Shown here in pieces: positions 54,090 to 63,825 of a stretch of 64,000 nucleotides of DNA. How positions within the stretch are numbered: the first letter of the stretch is position 1; each line of letters starts with the position of its first letter. A program made the position numbers and the translations under genes. Where the stretch lies: NCBI RefSeq assembly GCF_003576245.1, contig NZ_QWGA01000007.1, forward strand, positions 372,001-436,000, written 5' to 3'. The DNA is from Henriciella algicola (GTDB lineage Bacteria > Pseudomonadota > Alphaproteobacteria > Caulobacterales > Hyphomonadaceae). The notes below the pieces were generated by a model. The model did no database searches. It saw only the letters and a program-made list of their open reading frames with translations, and was not told where the DNA came from.

Positions 54090-55265
54090 CTAATTTACTG
54101 CAGTGTGGGCGGCAGACCGGTCGAAATACGCGTCGATGGCGCGTGCTATCGCCTTGGCCGAGCGTTCGCGCCCCTCGGCTGAGGCCAGCCTTGCCGCGTC
54201 CGTGCGATTCGTCAGGAAGCCCACTTCGATCAGCACCGCAGGCACATCCGGTGCAAGCAGCACGAAAAAATTCTCCTGCCTGTGGCTATTGCGGACGATC
54301 GGTCCGGCAGAGGCCAGCTCCGGGATAAGGATCTCGGCGAAGATCGACGAATTGGTCTTTGTCTCGCGCTTGGTGAGGTCGGTGAGAATGCTGGCCACCT
54401 CATTCGACGTGCCATCTTCTACAGGAAGGTGCCAGCCATACTTGTTCGCCATCGGATCAACGCGGTTCTGGCCGCGGGAATTAAGCGTATAGACCGTCGC
54501 GCCAGATACAGAGCGATTGGCTGCCGCATCTGCATGGATCGAGATGAATAGATCGGCGCCCCAGTTGCGGGCCATCGTCACCCGGTCTTCGTGCTCGATA
54601 TAGGTGTCGCCCTCGCGGGTCAGGTGCACCGTGTACCGCCCGCTCGTTTCAAGCGCCGCCTTGAGAGAAAGCGCGGTCTTGAGGACTACATCTTTCTCGC
54701 GCGTTTTGTCTGCGGCCAGGGCGCCCGGGTCGTGGCCGCCATGGCCGGGATCGATGACGATGACCTGCCTGGCTGGCGGCAGCGAGGCCACGGCCGTCTC
54801 GCCCGCCTCTGGCACCTGCCCTCCCCCGAAAGCGGCGCGGCGGTCAACGTCAATCGCTGCGTCCCGGTCGAAACGGTCCGGCGAGACACGAACAAGATCA
54901 ATGACAAGCCTATGGCGTGGATCGGACACGGTCGGCCCTATATTCAGCGCACGCGACACGGTGACGGCATGAGAGAGATGAAACGCGATCCCTCTCGAGG
55001 AGCTCTCATAGGTTGTGACCGCTCCGGCAGGCGGCGGCGTGCTCGCCGTCTCATCAAGGCGAAAATCGACAAGATCGACAGCAATCGATCTCATGCCTTT
55101 ATCACTGAGCGAAAAAATGCCGTGCGCCAGCTCACCATCGGCGGCCAGCGTGATTCTGGTATATTCGCCCGCGCCCTCGACGCGGATCTCGTTGATCTCG
55201 GTCGCAAAGGCGTGGCCGACCACGCCTGCAAGGAAGCCGATGATGAGAAAAAGTGTTCGAAACAT
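54090..55265 (-). CDS. amiC: N-acetylmuramoyl-L-alanine amidase (AmiC-type)
   Basis: A zinc amidase that cuts the stem peptide from MurNAc during daughter-cell separation. Signal peptide residues 1-21. An AMIN domain (about 25-130) targets it to peptidoglycan or the division site. The amidase_3 domain (about 165-385) has zinc ligands in VIDPGHGGHDPG, the glutamate after TYIEHEDR, and SIHADA; the catalytic glutamate is in VLIEVGFLTN. At 391 residues it is complete. First gene of amiC-mrcA-prfB, divergent from rne across 400 bases. Confidence 0.94.
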   Translation of the reverse strand: MFRTLFLIIGFLAGVVGHAFATEINEIRVEGAGEYTRITLAADGELAHGIFSLSDKGMRSIAVDLVDFRLDETASTPPPAGAVTTYESSSRGIAFHLSHAVTVSRALNIGPTVSDPRHRLVIDLVRVSPDRFDRDAAIDVDRRAAFGGGQVPEAGETAVASLPPARQVIVIDPGHGGHDPGALAADKTREKDVVLKTALSLKAALETSGRYTVHLTREGDTYIEHEDRVTMARNWGADLFISIHADAAANRSVSGATVYTLNSRGQNRVDPMANKYGWHLPVEDGTSNEVASILTDLTKRETKTNSSIFAEILIPELASAGPIVRNSHRQENFFVLLAPDVPAVLIEVGFLTNRTDAARLASAEGRERSAKAIARAIDAYFDRSAAHTAVN

Positions 55266-55665
55266 CTCGCCCGCAGCCTGCTGGAAATTGGATTAATCGC
55301 GTGACCCAGAGTCTGCACTGCCTTCATTAATCAAGCGTTTACTGTCGCTGCTTGCGCTGCCTATTTTGATATTCTCTGATTTTATAGCTTTTCTTTAGCG
55401 TCGGCTTTCGGCATGGTCAGACGGACCTCTATTTGGAGGCCAAGACCATTTCCCAGATGGTATGCGAACGGAACCACTCCGCGCATGGCCTGATCGGACA
55501 CGGAACAACTTGTAATGTATCTTTCGCCACTGAAAGCAACGTCGAGACTAGCGCCTACTGGCGCGCAGACGCGCTGGCGCAGGATATCCCGTCACAACTT
55601 AACTGGCGTTCGCTGCAGCACGGTCCATTACCGCGCCGCGCCGCCAGATCACAAGGCGATAAGCT
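55266..55665 (+). promoter_or_regulatory. Intergenic region between amiC and rne, probably a long rne leader
   Basis: 400 bases without a convincing gene. The part near 55330-55400 is AT-rich and likely holds the rne promoter. TTAA-N7-TTTA at 55327-55341 is one mismatch from a CtrA box and could control amiC. From about 55400 the sequence is GC-richer and stem-forming (for example GCGCCTACTGGCGC near 55550), which would suit the kind of leader through which RNase E regulates its own mRNA in other bacteria. The autoregulation is inference. Confidence 0.4.
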
Positions 55666-58206
55666 ATGAGCAAATTGATGCTGATCGATGCGGTCCACCC
55701 GGAAGAGACCCGGGTGGCGCTCGTTTCGGACGGACGCGTAGACGACTTTGACTTCGAAACCGCAGGTAAGGAACAGCTAAGGGGCAACATCTATCTCGCG
55801 AAAGTCACGCGCGTAGAGCCATCCCTTCAGGCCTGTTTTGTCGAATATGGCGGCAACCGCCACGGCTTCCTGGCCTTCAGCGAAATCCATCCAGACTATT
55901 ATCAGCTTCCCCAGGAAGACCGCGAAGCGCTGCTGCAGGATGCCGCCCGCGCCGCCGCTGAGGAAGACGAAGATGATGTCGATGATGAGCGCGACACCGA
56001 CGAAGATGATGACGACAATGGCGAAGGCGACTCAGACGCCGATGAAGCCGCAGCCGAAGCCGCTGCTGCCAAGCCAAAGCCACAGTCGAGCTCAAAGCGC
56101 TACAAGATCCAGGAAGTGATCCGCCGCCGGCAGGTCATGCTGGTACAGGTCGTCAAGGAAGAGCGCGGCAATAAAGGCGCAGCGCTGACCACTTTCCTGT
56201 CGCTGGCTGGCCGCTACAGCGTTCTCATGCCGAACACGCCGCGCGGCGGCGGCATCTCCCGCAAGATCACCAATGGCGCTGACCGCAAGCGCCTGAAAGA
56301 AATCATGTCCAGCCTCGATGTGCCGAACGGCATGGGGCTGATCGTGCGTACAGCCGGCGCTAAGCGTACCAAGACCGACATTCGCCGGGACTATGAATAC
56401 CTCCAGAAGCTCTGGGACAATATCCGTCACCGGACCATGGAATCGATTGCGCCTTGCATCATCCATGAAGAAGGCGGCCTCGTGCACCGCGCGATGCGCG
56501 ACATGTTCGATAAGGACATTGAGGAAGTCGTCATCCAGGGCCCGTCCGCCTATCGCGAGGCGAAAGACCTCTCGAAGATGATCATGCCGACGCAGGCCCG
56601 CAAAGTGAAACAGTGGAAGTCCGCTGCGCCGCTTTTCGTTTCTGAATCGGTCGAGGACCAGCTCGACTCCATCTTCTCCCCGACGGTGCAGATGAAGTCC
56701 GGTGGCTATCTCGTCATCAACCAGACTGAAGCGCTGGTCGCCATCGACGTGAACTCGGGCAAGGCGACCAAGGAACGCAATATCGAGCAGACGGCTCTGC
56801 GCACCAATCTGGAAGCAGCCGAAGAAGCCTGCCGCCAGATGCGCCTGCGCGACCTTGCTGGCCTGATTGTCATCGACTTCATCGATATGGAGGAGAACAA
56901 GAACAACCGGGCGGTCGAGAAGAAGCTCAAGGATTGCCTCAAGATTGACCGCGCCCGTGTTCAGTGCGGAAAGATCTCGCAGTTCGGCCTGATGGAAATC
57001 TCGCGCCAGCGCCGCCGCGCGGGTGTGCTCCAGGCAACGTCGGACCCGTGCGAAGCCTGTAACGGCACCGGCCGTCGCCGCTCCGTGCCGTCTGCGGCGC
57101 TGCAGCTGCTGCGCGCCCTCGAAGCCCGTGCGGCTGGCGGTGGCCTTTCCTCCATCACCGTGCACGCACCGACAGAAGTTGCGCTCTACCTGCTCAACAA
57201 TAAGCGCGAAGCCGTTACCGATATCGAGGATGTCGCCGGTTTCGCCATCTCGATCAGCTCGTCTGACGAGCTTCTGCCGGGCGATTTCCGCATTGATGCG
57301 GAGAAAGACCCGAACCAGAAGTCGCGCCGCAATCGCAAGCAGGATCGCAGCCGCCATATCATTGGCGATGAGGATGACGATCAACTGCCAGACGAGGCAG
57401 ATGACGAGGCCGCCGAGGACGAAGCCGATGAGGCTGACGAGTCCGAGAGCGAGAACGATAGCGACAATGAAGCCGCCTCTGACGACCAGTCGGACAATGA
57501 CGACCAGTCTGGCGGATCGCGCAAGCGCCGTCGCCGTGGCCGCCGCGGCGGTCGCCGCAGACGCCGTGAGCCAAACCCGATCGTGCCACTCGATGGCGGC
57601 GCGCTCCTTGATGGTCTCGCCCACAGCGCCCCGGCCATGCTGGACGAAACCCCGCCTGCCCTGCCCGATCCGGACGAGGCAAGCCGCGCCACGGCATCCC
57701 AGCCGCAGCTCGCCAAGACTGTCGCCCTCGACGCCGTCAAACAGGACGCAAGCGACAGCGACGGCTCGTCAGACAATGACGGCAATGACGCAGAAGCCTC
57801 TGACAGCAAGCAGGACGAGAAACCTCGGTCGCGCCGGTCACGCTCACGCCGCAGAGGCGGCAAGCGCAACGGGAAGCCAAAGAACACTGAGGCCGAGGTC
57901 GACACGTCCGCCGAAGCGTCTGGTAGTGACGAACAGGCAGGCGAGCCTGAAGCCGCGCCAGAAGCGACACCAGTTCCGGCTGAGGTAAAGGCAGAAACGC
58001 CTGAGCCTGTCGCCGAAGCGCCTGCTCCCGAAGAAAAAGCTGAAGAGCCAGCGCCCGCGAAAACCTCGGCCGTGTTCGAGGAAGACAAGCCGATCGCAAG
58101 CGAGCCTGTCCTGGTCACCAATGACAAGTCGGACGACCAGAAGGAAGAGGCGTCCAAGAAGGACGAGAAGCCAAAGCGGCGCGGCTGGTGGTCCCTTCGC
58201 CGTTAG
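55666..58206 (+). CDS. rne: Ribonuclease E
   Basis: The core endonuclease of the RNA degradosome, 846 residues. The S1 domain (about residues 35-185) is split by a very acidic insert (about 91-145; Asp/Glu then Ala/Lys), as in Caulobacter. The RNase H-like and DNase I-like core contains the catalytic VAIDVNSGKATKERN and LIVIDFIDME. The zinc link reads CEACNGTGRR. The C-terminal third is disordered, with alternating acidic and Arg-rich blocks that should bind RNA. It ends RRGWWSLRR, the GWW peptide that binds PNPase in Caulobacter. Confidence 0.96.
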   Translation: MSKLMLIDAVHPEETRVALVSDGRVDDFDFETAGKEQLRGNIYLAKVTRVEPSLQACFVEYGGNRHGFLAFSEIHPDYYQLPQEDREALLQDAARAAAEEDEDDVDDERDTDEDDDDNGEGDSDADEAAAEAAAAKPKPQSSSKRYKIQEVIRRRQVMLVQVVKEERGNKGAALTTFLSLAGRYSVLMPNTPRGGGISRKITNGADRKRLKEIMSSLDVPNGMGLIVRTAGAKRTKTDIRRDYEYLQKLWDNIRHRTMESIAPCIIHEEGGLVHRAMRDMFDKDIEEVVIQGPSAYREAKDLSKMIMPTQARKVKQWKSAAPLFVSESVEDQLDSIFSPTVQMKSGGYLVINQTEALVAIDVNSGKATKERNIEQTALRTNLEAAEEACRQMRLRDLAGLIVIDFIDMEENKNNRAVEKKLKDCLKIDRARVQCGKISQFGLMEISRQRRRAGVLQATSDPCEACNGTGRRRSVPSAALQLLRALEARAAGGGLSSITVHAPTEVALYLLNNKREAVTDIEDVAGFAISISSSDELLPGDFRIDAEKDPNQKSRRNRKQDRSRHIIGDEDDDQLPDEADDEAAEDEADEADESESENDSDNEAASDDQSDNDDQSGGSRKRRRRGRRGGRRRRREPNPIVPLDGGALLDGLAHSAPAMLDETPPALPDPDEASRATASQPQLAKTVALDAVKQDASDSDGSSDNDGNDAEASDSKQDEKPRSRRSRSRRRGGKRNGKPKNTEAEVDTSAEASGSDEQAGEPEAAPEATPVPAEVKAETPEPVAEAPAPEEKAEEPAPAKTSAVFEEDKPIASEPVLVTNDKSDDQKEEASKKDEKPKRRGWWSLRR

Positions 58207-58242
58207 GGCGAAACCGGCCCGGCCAAGATCACCACTCAATAA

Positions 58243-58272
58243 AAAAGCGTCAGTCCCCGGACTGACGCTTTT
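58243..58272. terminator. Bidirectional rho-independent terminator
   Basis: A 12-bp stem AAAAGCGTCAGT / ACTGACGCTTTT around a six-base loop, with A on the left and T on the right. It lies between the convergent rne (stop 58206) and the dehydrogenase gene (stop 58295). Confidence 0.88.
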
Positions 58273-58294
58273 CTTTCTAGATTGAGCTGTTTGA

Positions 58295-59341
58295 TCAGGC
58301 AGGCTTTGCGTTCGCAATCCTCGTGCGCGCAATCTGCTCAGCCACTTCGTTTGTCGGCGCATTCTGCTTCAGCGCTTCATCCAGCACTTCTTCGAGCGTC
58401 TCGATCAACACGTTCAGCTTGCCCATCACCCAGTTGCGCGAATAGGCGCCGGAGATTTCGGCTGCGACGTTGATGATGCCGCCGCCATTGATCACATAGT
58501 CAGGTGCGTAAAGAATGCCGCGGTCACGCAGCGCCACGTCCATTTCAGCGATCGAAAGCTGGTTGTTGGCGCCGCCGGCAACGACACGGGCCTTCAGGCG
58601 CGGCAGCGTTTCCGGATTGATGACGGCGCCCAGCGCATTCGGGGAGAAAATATCGACATGCTGGTCATAGATCTCGTCCGTCGAGACGATCTTTGCGCCA
58701 GTGCGTGCGCTTACCTCTTTCAGGAGCGCCTCATCGATGTCGGTGATGATCAGTTCCGCGCCTTCCTTGGCGAGGTGGTCACAGAGATACCCGCCGACAT
58801 GGCCGACACCCTGCACCGCGATACGGCGGCCAGAGAGGTCATCGCTGCCGAAGGCGCGCTTTGCGCTGGCCTTGATGCCGCGATAGACGCCAAGCGCGGT
58901 GATCGGCGACGGGTCGCCGCTTGCAGCCTCGCCCTGGTCCAGACCGGCGACGTATTTCGTCTGCGTCGCGACGATTTCCATGTCCTTGGTGCTGATACCG
59001 ACATCTTCAGCGGTATAGTACGTTCCGTTCAGGGACTGGATCGCGCGCCCAAAGGCCTCGAAAAGCTCGGGTGACTTGTCGGTTTTGGAGTTGCCCCAGA
59101 TCACGGCCTTGCCGCCGCCGAGCGGGAGGCCCGCCATCGCATTCTTGAAGCTCATCCCCTTGGAGAGGCGCAGCGCATCGCGCAGCGCTTCCTCGCCGGT
59201 CGCATAGTTCCACATCCGGCAACCACCTGCGGCAGGGCCAAGCGCCGTCGAGTGGACGGCGATAATGGCCTTCAGACCGCTCGCCTTGTCCTCGAACATG
59301 TGGACACTCTCATGGCCGTCGAAGGAAGGATGGTCGAACAT
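58295..59341 (-). CDS. Glu/Leu/Phe/Val dehydrogenase family protein
   Basis: A 348-residue NAD-dependent amino-acid dehydrogenase, probably leucine/valine type, starting branched-chain amino-acid breakdown. The catalytic lysine is Lys78 in AGLPLGGGKAVIWG. The substrate loop starts GPAAGGCRMWNYATGEEAL. The Rossmann motif is IAVQGVGHVGGYLCDHLA. The C-terminus has GGANNQLSIAEMDVALRDRGILYAPDYVINGGGIINVA. The short length and the GGCR motif fit leucine rather than glutamate dehydrogenases. Exact preference is uncertain. Confidence 0.9.
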   Translation of the reverse strand: MFDHPSFDGHESVHMFEDKASGLKAIIAVHSTALGPAAGGCRMWNYATGEEALRDALRLSKGMSFKNAMAGLPLGGGKAVIWGNSKTDKSPELFEAFGRAIQSLNGTYYTAEDVGISTKDMEIVATQTKYVAGLDQGEAASGDPSPITALGVYRGIKASAKRAFGSDDLSGRRIAVQGVGHVGGYLCDHLAKEGAELIITDIDEALLKEVSARTGAKIVSTDEIYDQHVDIFSPNALGAVINPETLPRLKARVVAGGANNQLSIAEMDVALRDRGILYAPDYVINGGGIINVAAEISGAYSRNWVMGKLNVLIETLEEVLDEALKQNAPTNEVAEQIARTRIANAKPA

Positions 59342-59405
59342 GGATACTCTCCTGACTGTCTCGTCCCGGCCTTAGCGTGCTGGCATGCACGGTCAACTGC
59401 TTCGT

Positions 59406-60395
59406 TCACTTGGCAGGTATGCTTGAAACGCCGGACGGCAGCTGCGCAGAAGGATCTTGCATGAAAGCCCACATATCCGCGTAAACTGTTTCGGCCTGCA
59501 GGTCTCTCAGCAGCATATGATACCCATTCGGGTAATAGGCTGTGCGCACATGTGGCGGCAGCACCTTCATGGTGCGCTTCACCCCGGCAGCCGGAATGAC
59601 GATATCCTTCGCCCCATAGGTGAGCAGCGTCGGCAGATCCGCTGGAAGGCGCGGCGCGGCAAGATGCGCCTCCTCCATCAGTGCGACGACGCCATAGACC
59701 TGATCGATCCGGTTGTCGGTCATCCGCAGCGGGTCGGCCCACATCCTGCGCAGCATTTCGATATTGTCTGACGGCTCGATCTTCACGCCGCGCGGAGGGC
59801 GAACGACCCAGCCGGGCCTGCTATGCGCAGACGCCCAGAGCGCGCCGCGATAGAGCCAGTTCATGGATCCCCAACCGCGCAGCCCCGGTCCTGACAGGAT
59901 CAGCCGGTCAGCACCAACTGGCGGGTTGTCCCCAGCAAAAGCCGTCATCGACATCGCGCCGCCCATGGACACGCCCACAATGGTCAATGTCGCATCCGGA
60001 TGGCGCTCACGCACCAGACGCACAGCCTGACGCAAATCTTCGCGCATCAGTTCCGGTTCAGGCCATATCCCCCGCTGGAGCGATCTTCCGAAGCCGCGTT
60101 GGTCGTATGCATAGGTCGTGACGCCGCGCTCTGCGAACCATGGCGCCGCCATATGGAAAGCCTCGGCATAGTCATTCATGCCGTGCACGCCGACGATCAC
60201 ATGGTCTATGTCTTCCCCGTCCGTCTTGCCCGGCCATACGGTCAGCCCCAGCTGCGCGCCATCAGAGCTGACAAAGGTCGACTCGTCCGGCACCAGCTTC
60301 GCTTCAACAGGTTGATCAGGCATCAGGGCGCCCTGCATCTTCGGCGTCGCGCAGGCACAAAGTCCAAGCAGGAGAAGATAAGTCAGCCATTTCAA
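59406..60395 (-). CDS. Lipoprotein alpha/beta hydrolase (monoacylglycerol-lipase-like)
   Basis: A serine hydrolase of about 329 residues. Starting at TTG 60395, which overlaps the upstream gene's stop as TTGA, gives a lipoprotein signal KWLTYLLLLGLCAC with the lipid-bearing Cys15. Motifs: VGVHGMNDYAEAFHMAAPWFAERGVTTYAYDQRGFGRS, the nucleophile elbow GVSMGGAMS, and late Asp (TYGAKDIVIPAAG) and His (PNGYHMLLRD). It is likely a lysophospholipase or monoglyceride lipase at the membrane. The longer frame to 60467 would bury the signal. Confidence 0.84.
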   Translation of the reverse strand: MKWLTYLLLLGLCACATPKMQGALMPDQPVEAKLVPDESTFVSSDGAQLGLTVWPGKTDGEDIDHVIVGVHGMNDYAEAFHMAAPWFAERGVTTYAYDQRGFGRSLQRGIWPEPELMREDLRQAVRLVRERHPDATLTIVGVSMGGAMSMTAFAGDNPPVGADRLILSGPGLRGWGSMNWLYRGALWASAHSRPGWVVRPPRGVKIEPSDNIEMLRRMWADPLRMTDNRIDQVYGVVALMEEAHLAAPRLPADLPTLLTYGAKDIVIPAAGVKRTMKVLPPHVRTAYYPNGYHMLLRDLQAETVYADMWAFMQDPSAQLPSGVSSIPAK

Positions 60396-60988
60396 AGCAG
60401 GTCTCTCACTTTCTGTCGGAGGACGGGCAGGATGTCCGTCTCGAACCAGGGGTTTTTCTTCAGCCACGCATTGTTGCGCCAGCTTGGATGCGGTGTCGGC
60501 AGGATACCGGCCTCAAGATGGGTGCGCCAGTTACGAACCGTTTCAGTGAGTGTCTTTGAGGCCGCCTGCCCAAGATGCCACTTTTGCGCATAGCCACCGA
60601 TCGCGAGGACCAGCTCAAGATCAGGCAGACGCTCCAGCAATCCGGCCCGCCAGGTCGGCGCGCAGACCTTCATCGGCGGCAGGTCACCGCCGTTCTTGTC
60701 ATAGCCAGGAAAGCAGAAGCCCATCGGCGCGATGACGATGCGCGACTCGTCATAGAACTCGTCCTCGCTCACCCCCATCCAGTCGCGCAGGCGCACACCG
60801 GACGGATCCGCGAATGGCTTTGACGAGCGGTCAGCGAGATTGCCCGGTGCCTGACTGGCGATGAGGATACGCGCACCCGGCGCAGCCCGGACAATCGGGT
60901 TGGGAAAGCGCTGCATCTGGCCCGCGCACATGCGGCAGGCCCGTAATTCCTCAAGATAGCTATTCAGGTCAGCGCTCACTTGGGCCAA
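60392..60988 (-). CDS. Uracil-DNA-glycosylase-superfamily protein
   Basis: A 198-residue protein of the COG1573-like UDG superfamily. The N-terminal RACRMC looks like the start of a cysteine cluster. The first active-site block reads LIASQAPGNLADRSSKPFADPSG, the counterpart of GxxPG in family 4/5 enzymes. The second, near the C-terminus, reads PTPHPSWRNNAWLKKNPWFE, the HPS motif. The full four-cysteine Fe-S pattern of family 4 is not clear, so an Fe-S-free relative is possible. Its stop overlaps the start of the lipoprotein hydrolase. Confidence 0.82.
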   Translation of the reverse strand: MAQVSADLNSYLEELRACRMCAGQMQRFPNPIVRAAPGARILIASQAPGNLADRSSKPFADPSGVRLRDWMGVSEDEFYDESRIVIAPMGFCFPGYDKNGGDLPPMKVCAPTWRAGLLERLPDLELVLAIGGYAQKWHLGQAASKTLTETVRNWRTHLEAGILPTPHPSWRNNAWLKKNPWFETDILPVLRQKVRDLL

Positions 60989-61026
60989 GATGGACGCTCA
61001 ACGTCTCAAGACAAGGAAAAGCGCGC

Positions 61027-61932
61027 ATGTCCGATCCGGTAGACCTCGTCATAGACGCCCGGCCCCGCGATCTTGGCGGCGGCTTCAAGGTGCGCCGCGT
61101 CCTCCCCTTCCATAAGCGGCGCATGGTCGGGCCTTTCATCTTCTTCGATCATTTCGGACCGGTGGACTATCCGCCCGGCAAGGGCTTTGACGTTCGCTCG
61201 CACCCGCATATTGGCCTTGCGACGGTCACCTATCTGTTCGAAGGCGCGATCGCGCACAGGGACACGGTTGGCTCTGACATCACGATCCGGCCGGGCGCAG
61301 TGAACTGGATGGTAGCTGGCCGCGGCATCGTCCATTCCGAACGCACCCCTGATGAGGAGCGCGCTGCCGGCATGCGCATGCACGGCATCCAGACCTGGGT
61401 CGCCTTGCCAAAAACGCACGAGGATTGCCCACCATCCTTCACCCACCATCCGAAGGACACGCTGCCTGAATTTTACCTTGGCGGTGCCCGCGCGCAGCTC
61501 CTCGCCGGGGAAGCCTGGGGCCATCGCTCACCGGTCGAGTTCCCATGGGGCATCTGGTATCTCGGCCTGACCACGGCGGATGGCGCCGACTTTGAGATTC
61601 CAGGCGATGCAGCTGATGAGCGCGCCATCTATGTCGCCGGTGGCTCCGTCCAGATTGCCGGAACGAGCCATGGCGATGGCGCCATGATCATTCTGAAGCC
61701 CGGACAGACCGTTCAAGTGACCGCCGCCCCCAATAGCCATCTCATGCTGGCAGGCGGTCAGACCATGGACGGCCCACGCCTCATCGACTGGAACCTCGTC
61801 GCGAGCCGTCAGGACCTGATCGACGAGGCACGCGAGGGCTGGACCGCATCGATCGCGGGCAACTGGCAGAATACCCGTTTCTCACTGCCTGATGGCGAAG
61901 AGGAATATATTCCCCTGCCCGGCTCCGACTGA
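61027..61932 (+). CDS. Pirin family protein
   Basis: A 301-residue bicupin. The N-terminal cupin has the metal-binding residues in RSHPHIGLATVTYLFEGAIAHRDTVG and GRGIVHSERTP. The C-terminal cupin is more divergent (GWGHRSPVEFP..., QTVQVTAAPNSHLMLAGG). Bacterial pirins act as quercetin dioxygenases or as regulators of other enzymes; which applies cannot be told. It diverges from the UDG-family gene across 38 bases. Confidence 0.9.
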   Translation: MSDPVDLVIDARPRDLGGGFKVRRVLPFHKRRMVGPFIFFDHFGPVDYPPGKGFDVRSHPHIGLATVTYLFEGAIAHRDTVGSDITIRPGAVNWMVAGRGIVHSERTPDEERAAGMRMHGIQTWVALPKTHEDCPPSFTHHPKDTLPEFYLGGARAQLLAGEAWGHRSPVEFPWGIWYLGLTTADGADFEIPGDAADERAIYVAGGSVQIAGTSHGDGAMIILKPGQTVQVTAAPNSHLMLAGGQTMDGPRLIDWNLVASRQDLIDEAREGWTASIAGNWQNTRFSLPDGEEEYIPLPGSD

Positions 61933-62019
61933 CGCAAGGACAGCGGCCTCCATCCGCTTTCTTGTGAGGCTCGCACGCCTGTGTCACAACACCGCCAGAT
62001 ATTAAATCAGGAGTCTTTC

Positions 62020-63822
62020 ATGATGCGTACATTCTGGCCCGCCGTTTCGCTGCTTGCCCTTGCAGCCTGCTCTGACCCGGCCACCCCAGCCGACGAGACG
62101 GATACGAACCAGGCTGACGCGAACGTCGAGGCGGACGCTGGCGACATGGATCAGACCGCGTCCTTCGAAGACTCCGAGCTGATCCTGCCGCTGCCAGAAA
62201 GCACGTCCACTGAGATCACCGCTGAAGACATCGCCGCGCGCGTCGCGACACTCGCCGATGACGCCTATGAAGGCCGCGGCCCGGGTAGCGAAGCTGGGGA
62301 GAACTCAGCGCTCTGGATCGCCCGCGAAATGGAACGCGTCGGCCTTGAGCCGGGCGGCGAAGATGGCGGCTGGTTCCAGACCGTCGGTATGGTCGAGCAG
62401 ACGCTGGACGAGTCCGTTTCCGGCATGACGATCAACGGTCTGTCCGCTGGTGAGCCAATGGAGCTCACGTTGAAAGAAGACGCCGTCCTCTGGACCAAGC
62501 GCCAGAATGAAACAGAGCTGTCCTTCAGCGATTCCGAACTCGTCTTCGTCGGCTATGGCGTCGTCGCCCCGGAATATGACTGGAACGACTATGAAGGCCT
62601 CGACGTCGAGGGCAAAACCGTCGTGATGCTCGTCAACGATCCGGGCTTTGCGCGCGGCACCGACGATCTCTTCAATGGCCGCGCCATGACTTATTATGGC
62701 CGCTGGACCTACAAGTTCGAGGAAGCCGCACGTCAGGGCGCGACAGGCGCGATTGTGATCCACGAAACAGAGCCTGCGTCATATCCATGGGAAGTCGTTG
62801 GCAACTCCTGGTCTGGCGCACAGGCTGACCTCGTTCGCGGCGATGGCGGCGCGAGCCGCACGACCTTCGAATCCTGGATCACGCGCGATGTTGCTGTGTC
62901 ACTATTCGAGGATGCCGGCCTCGACTTCGAAGAGCAAAAAGCTGCGGCCAAGGAGCCAGGCTTCGAGGCTGTCGACATGGCTGACCTCACCGTGTCCGGC
63001 AATATCGTCCAGACGGTGGACACGATGGACTCCCGCAACGTGGTTGGCGTCCTGCCTGGCACTGAGCGTCCAGACGAGTACGTCCTCTTCACCGCACACT
63101 GGGACCACCTCGGCAAGAAGAGCGGCGAGCGCACCGGCGCACCAACCGAAGACTTCTACCAGGATGACATCTTCAACGGCGCTGTCGACAATGCGACCGG
63201 CTCTGCCGCGCTTCTCGAGATTGCCGAAGCCATGGCGGCTAGCGAACATCCACGTTCCGGCCTTTTCGTCTCCGTCACGCTGGAAGAATCCGGTCTGCTC
63301 GGCTCGGCTTACTATGCTGATAACCCGACCGTGCCGCTGAACCAGATCGTCGCTGGTATCAATATGGACGGCATGCTGCCTGTTGGCCGCACCAAGGAAA
63401 TGGTCGTCGTCGGGTATGGCGCGTCGGAGCTTGAGGACATTCTCGAAGCGAAGCTTGAAGCACAGGACCGCGTCGTCGAACCAGACCCACGTCCGGAAGC
63501 CGGCTCCTTCTACCGCTCTGACCACATCTCCTTCGCCAAGAAGGGTGTGCCGATGCTCTACGCAGATGGCGGCATCGACAAGCGCGATGGCGGGATCGCC
63601 GCTGGCCGCGCTGCTGCCGACACCTACACCGCGCAGCGCTACCACAAGCCGATGGATGAGTATTCCGAAGACTGGAACCTCGAAGGCATGGTGGAAGACG
63701 TCACCGCTCTCTACGAGGTCGGGCTAGAGATCATCAATTCCGATGAATGGCCGACCTGGTATGAAGGCAATGAGTTCGAGGCGGCCCGTCAGGCCTCCCT
63801 CGCAGAAGCAGACGGCGAGTAA
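62020..63822 (+). CDS. M28 family lipoprotein aminopeptidase with PA domain
   Basis: A 600-residue zinc peptidase. From ATG 62020 (AGGAG six bases upstream) the signal VSLLALAAC gives a lipid-modified Cys17, then an acidic linker. A protease-associated domain spans about residues 155-300. The M28 core has all zinc-site motifs: FTAHWDHLG, VDNATGSAALLEIAE, TLEESGLLGS, NMDGM and YRSDHISFAKKGVP. The acid-rich surface is common in marine relatives. It probably digests peptides in the periplasm or at the cell surface. Confidence 0.91.
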   Translation: MMRTFWPAVSLLALAACSDPATPADETDTNQADANVEADAGDMDQTASFEDSELILPLPESTSTEITAEDIAARVATLADDAYEGRGPGSEAGENSALWIAREMERVGLEPGGEDGGWFQTVGMVEQTLDESVSGMTINGLSAGEPMELTLKEDAVLWTKRQNETELSFSDSELVFVGYGVVAPEYDWNDYEGLDVEGKTVVMLVNDPGFARGTDDLFNGRAMTYYGRWTYKFEEAARQGATGAIVIHETEPASYPWEVVGNSWSGAQADLVRGDGGASRTTFESWITRDVAVSLFEDAGLDFEEQKAAAKEPGFEAVDMADLTVSGNIVQTVDTMDSRNVVGVLPGTERPDEYVLFTAHWDHLGKKSGERTGAPTEDFYQDDIFNGAVDNATGSAALLEIAEAMAASEHPRSGLFVSVTLEESGLLGSAYYADNPTVPLNQIVAGINMDGMLPVGRTKEMVVVGYGASELEDILEAKLEAQDRVVEPDPRPEAGSFYRSDHISFAKKGVPMLYADGGIDKRDGGIAAGRAAADTYTAQRYHKPMDEYSEDWNLEGMVEDVTALYEVGLEIINSDEWPTWYEGNEFEAARQASLAEADGE

Positions 63823-63825
63823 GTC

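Noticed and set aside
55433-55669. 78-codon frame in the rne leader
   Set aside because: Unusual composition, overlaps the rne start, no ribosome site; more likely untranslated leader.
56092-57624. Long antisense frame (510 codons) opposite rne
   Set aside because: Shadow of the GC-rich rne reading frame; sense protein is full-length RNase E.
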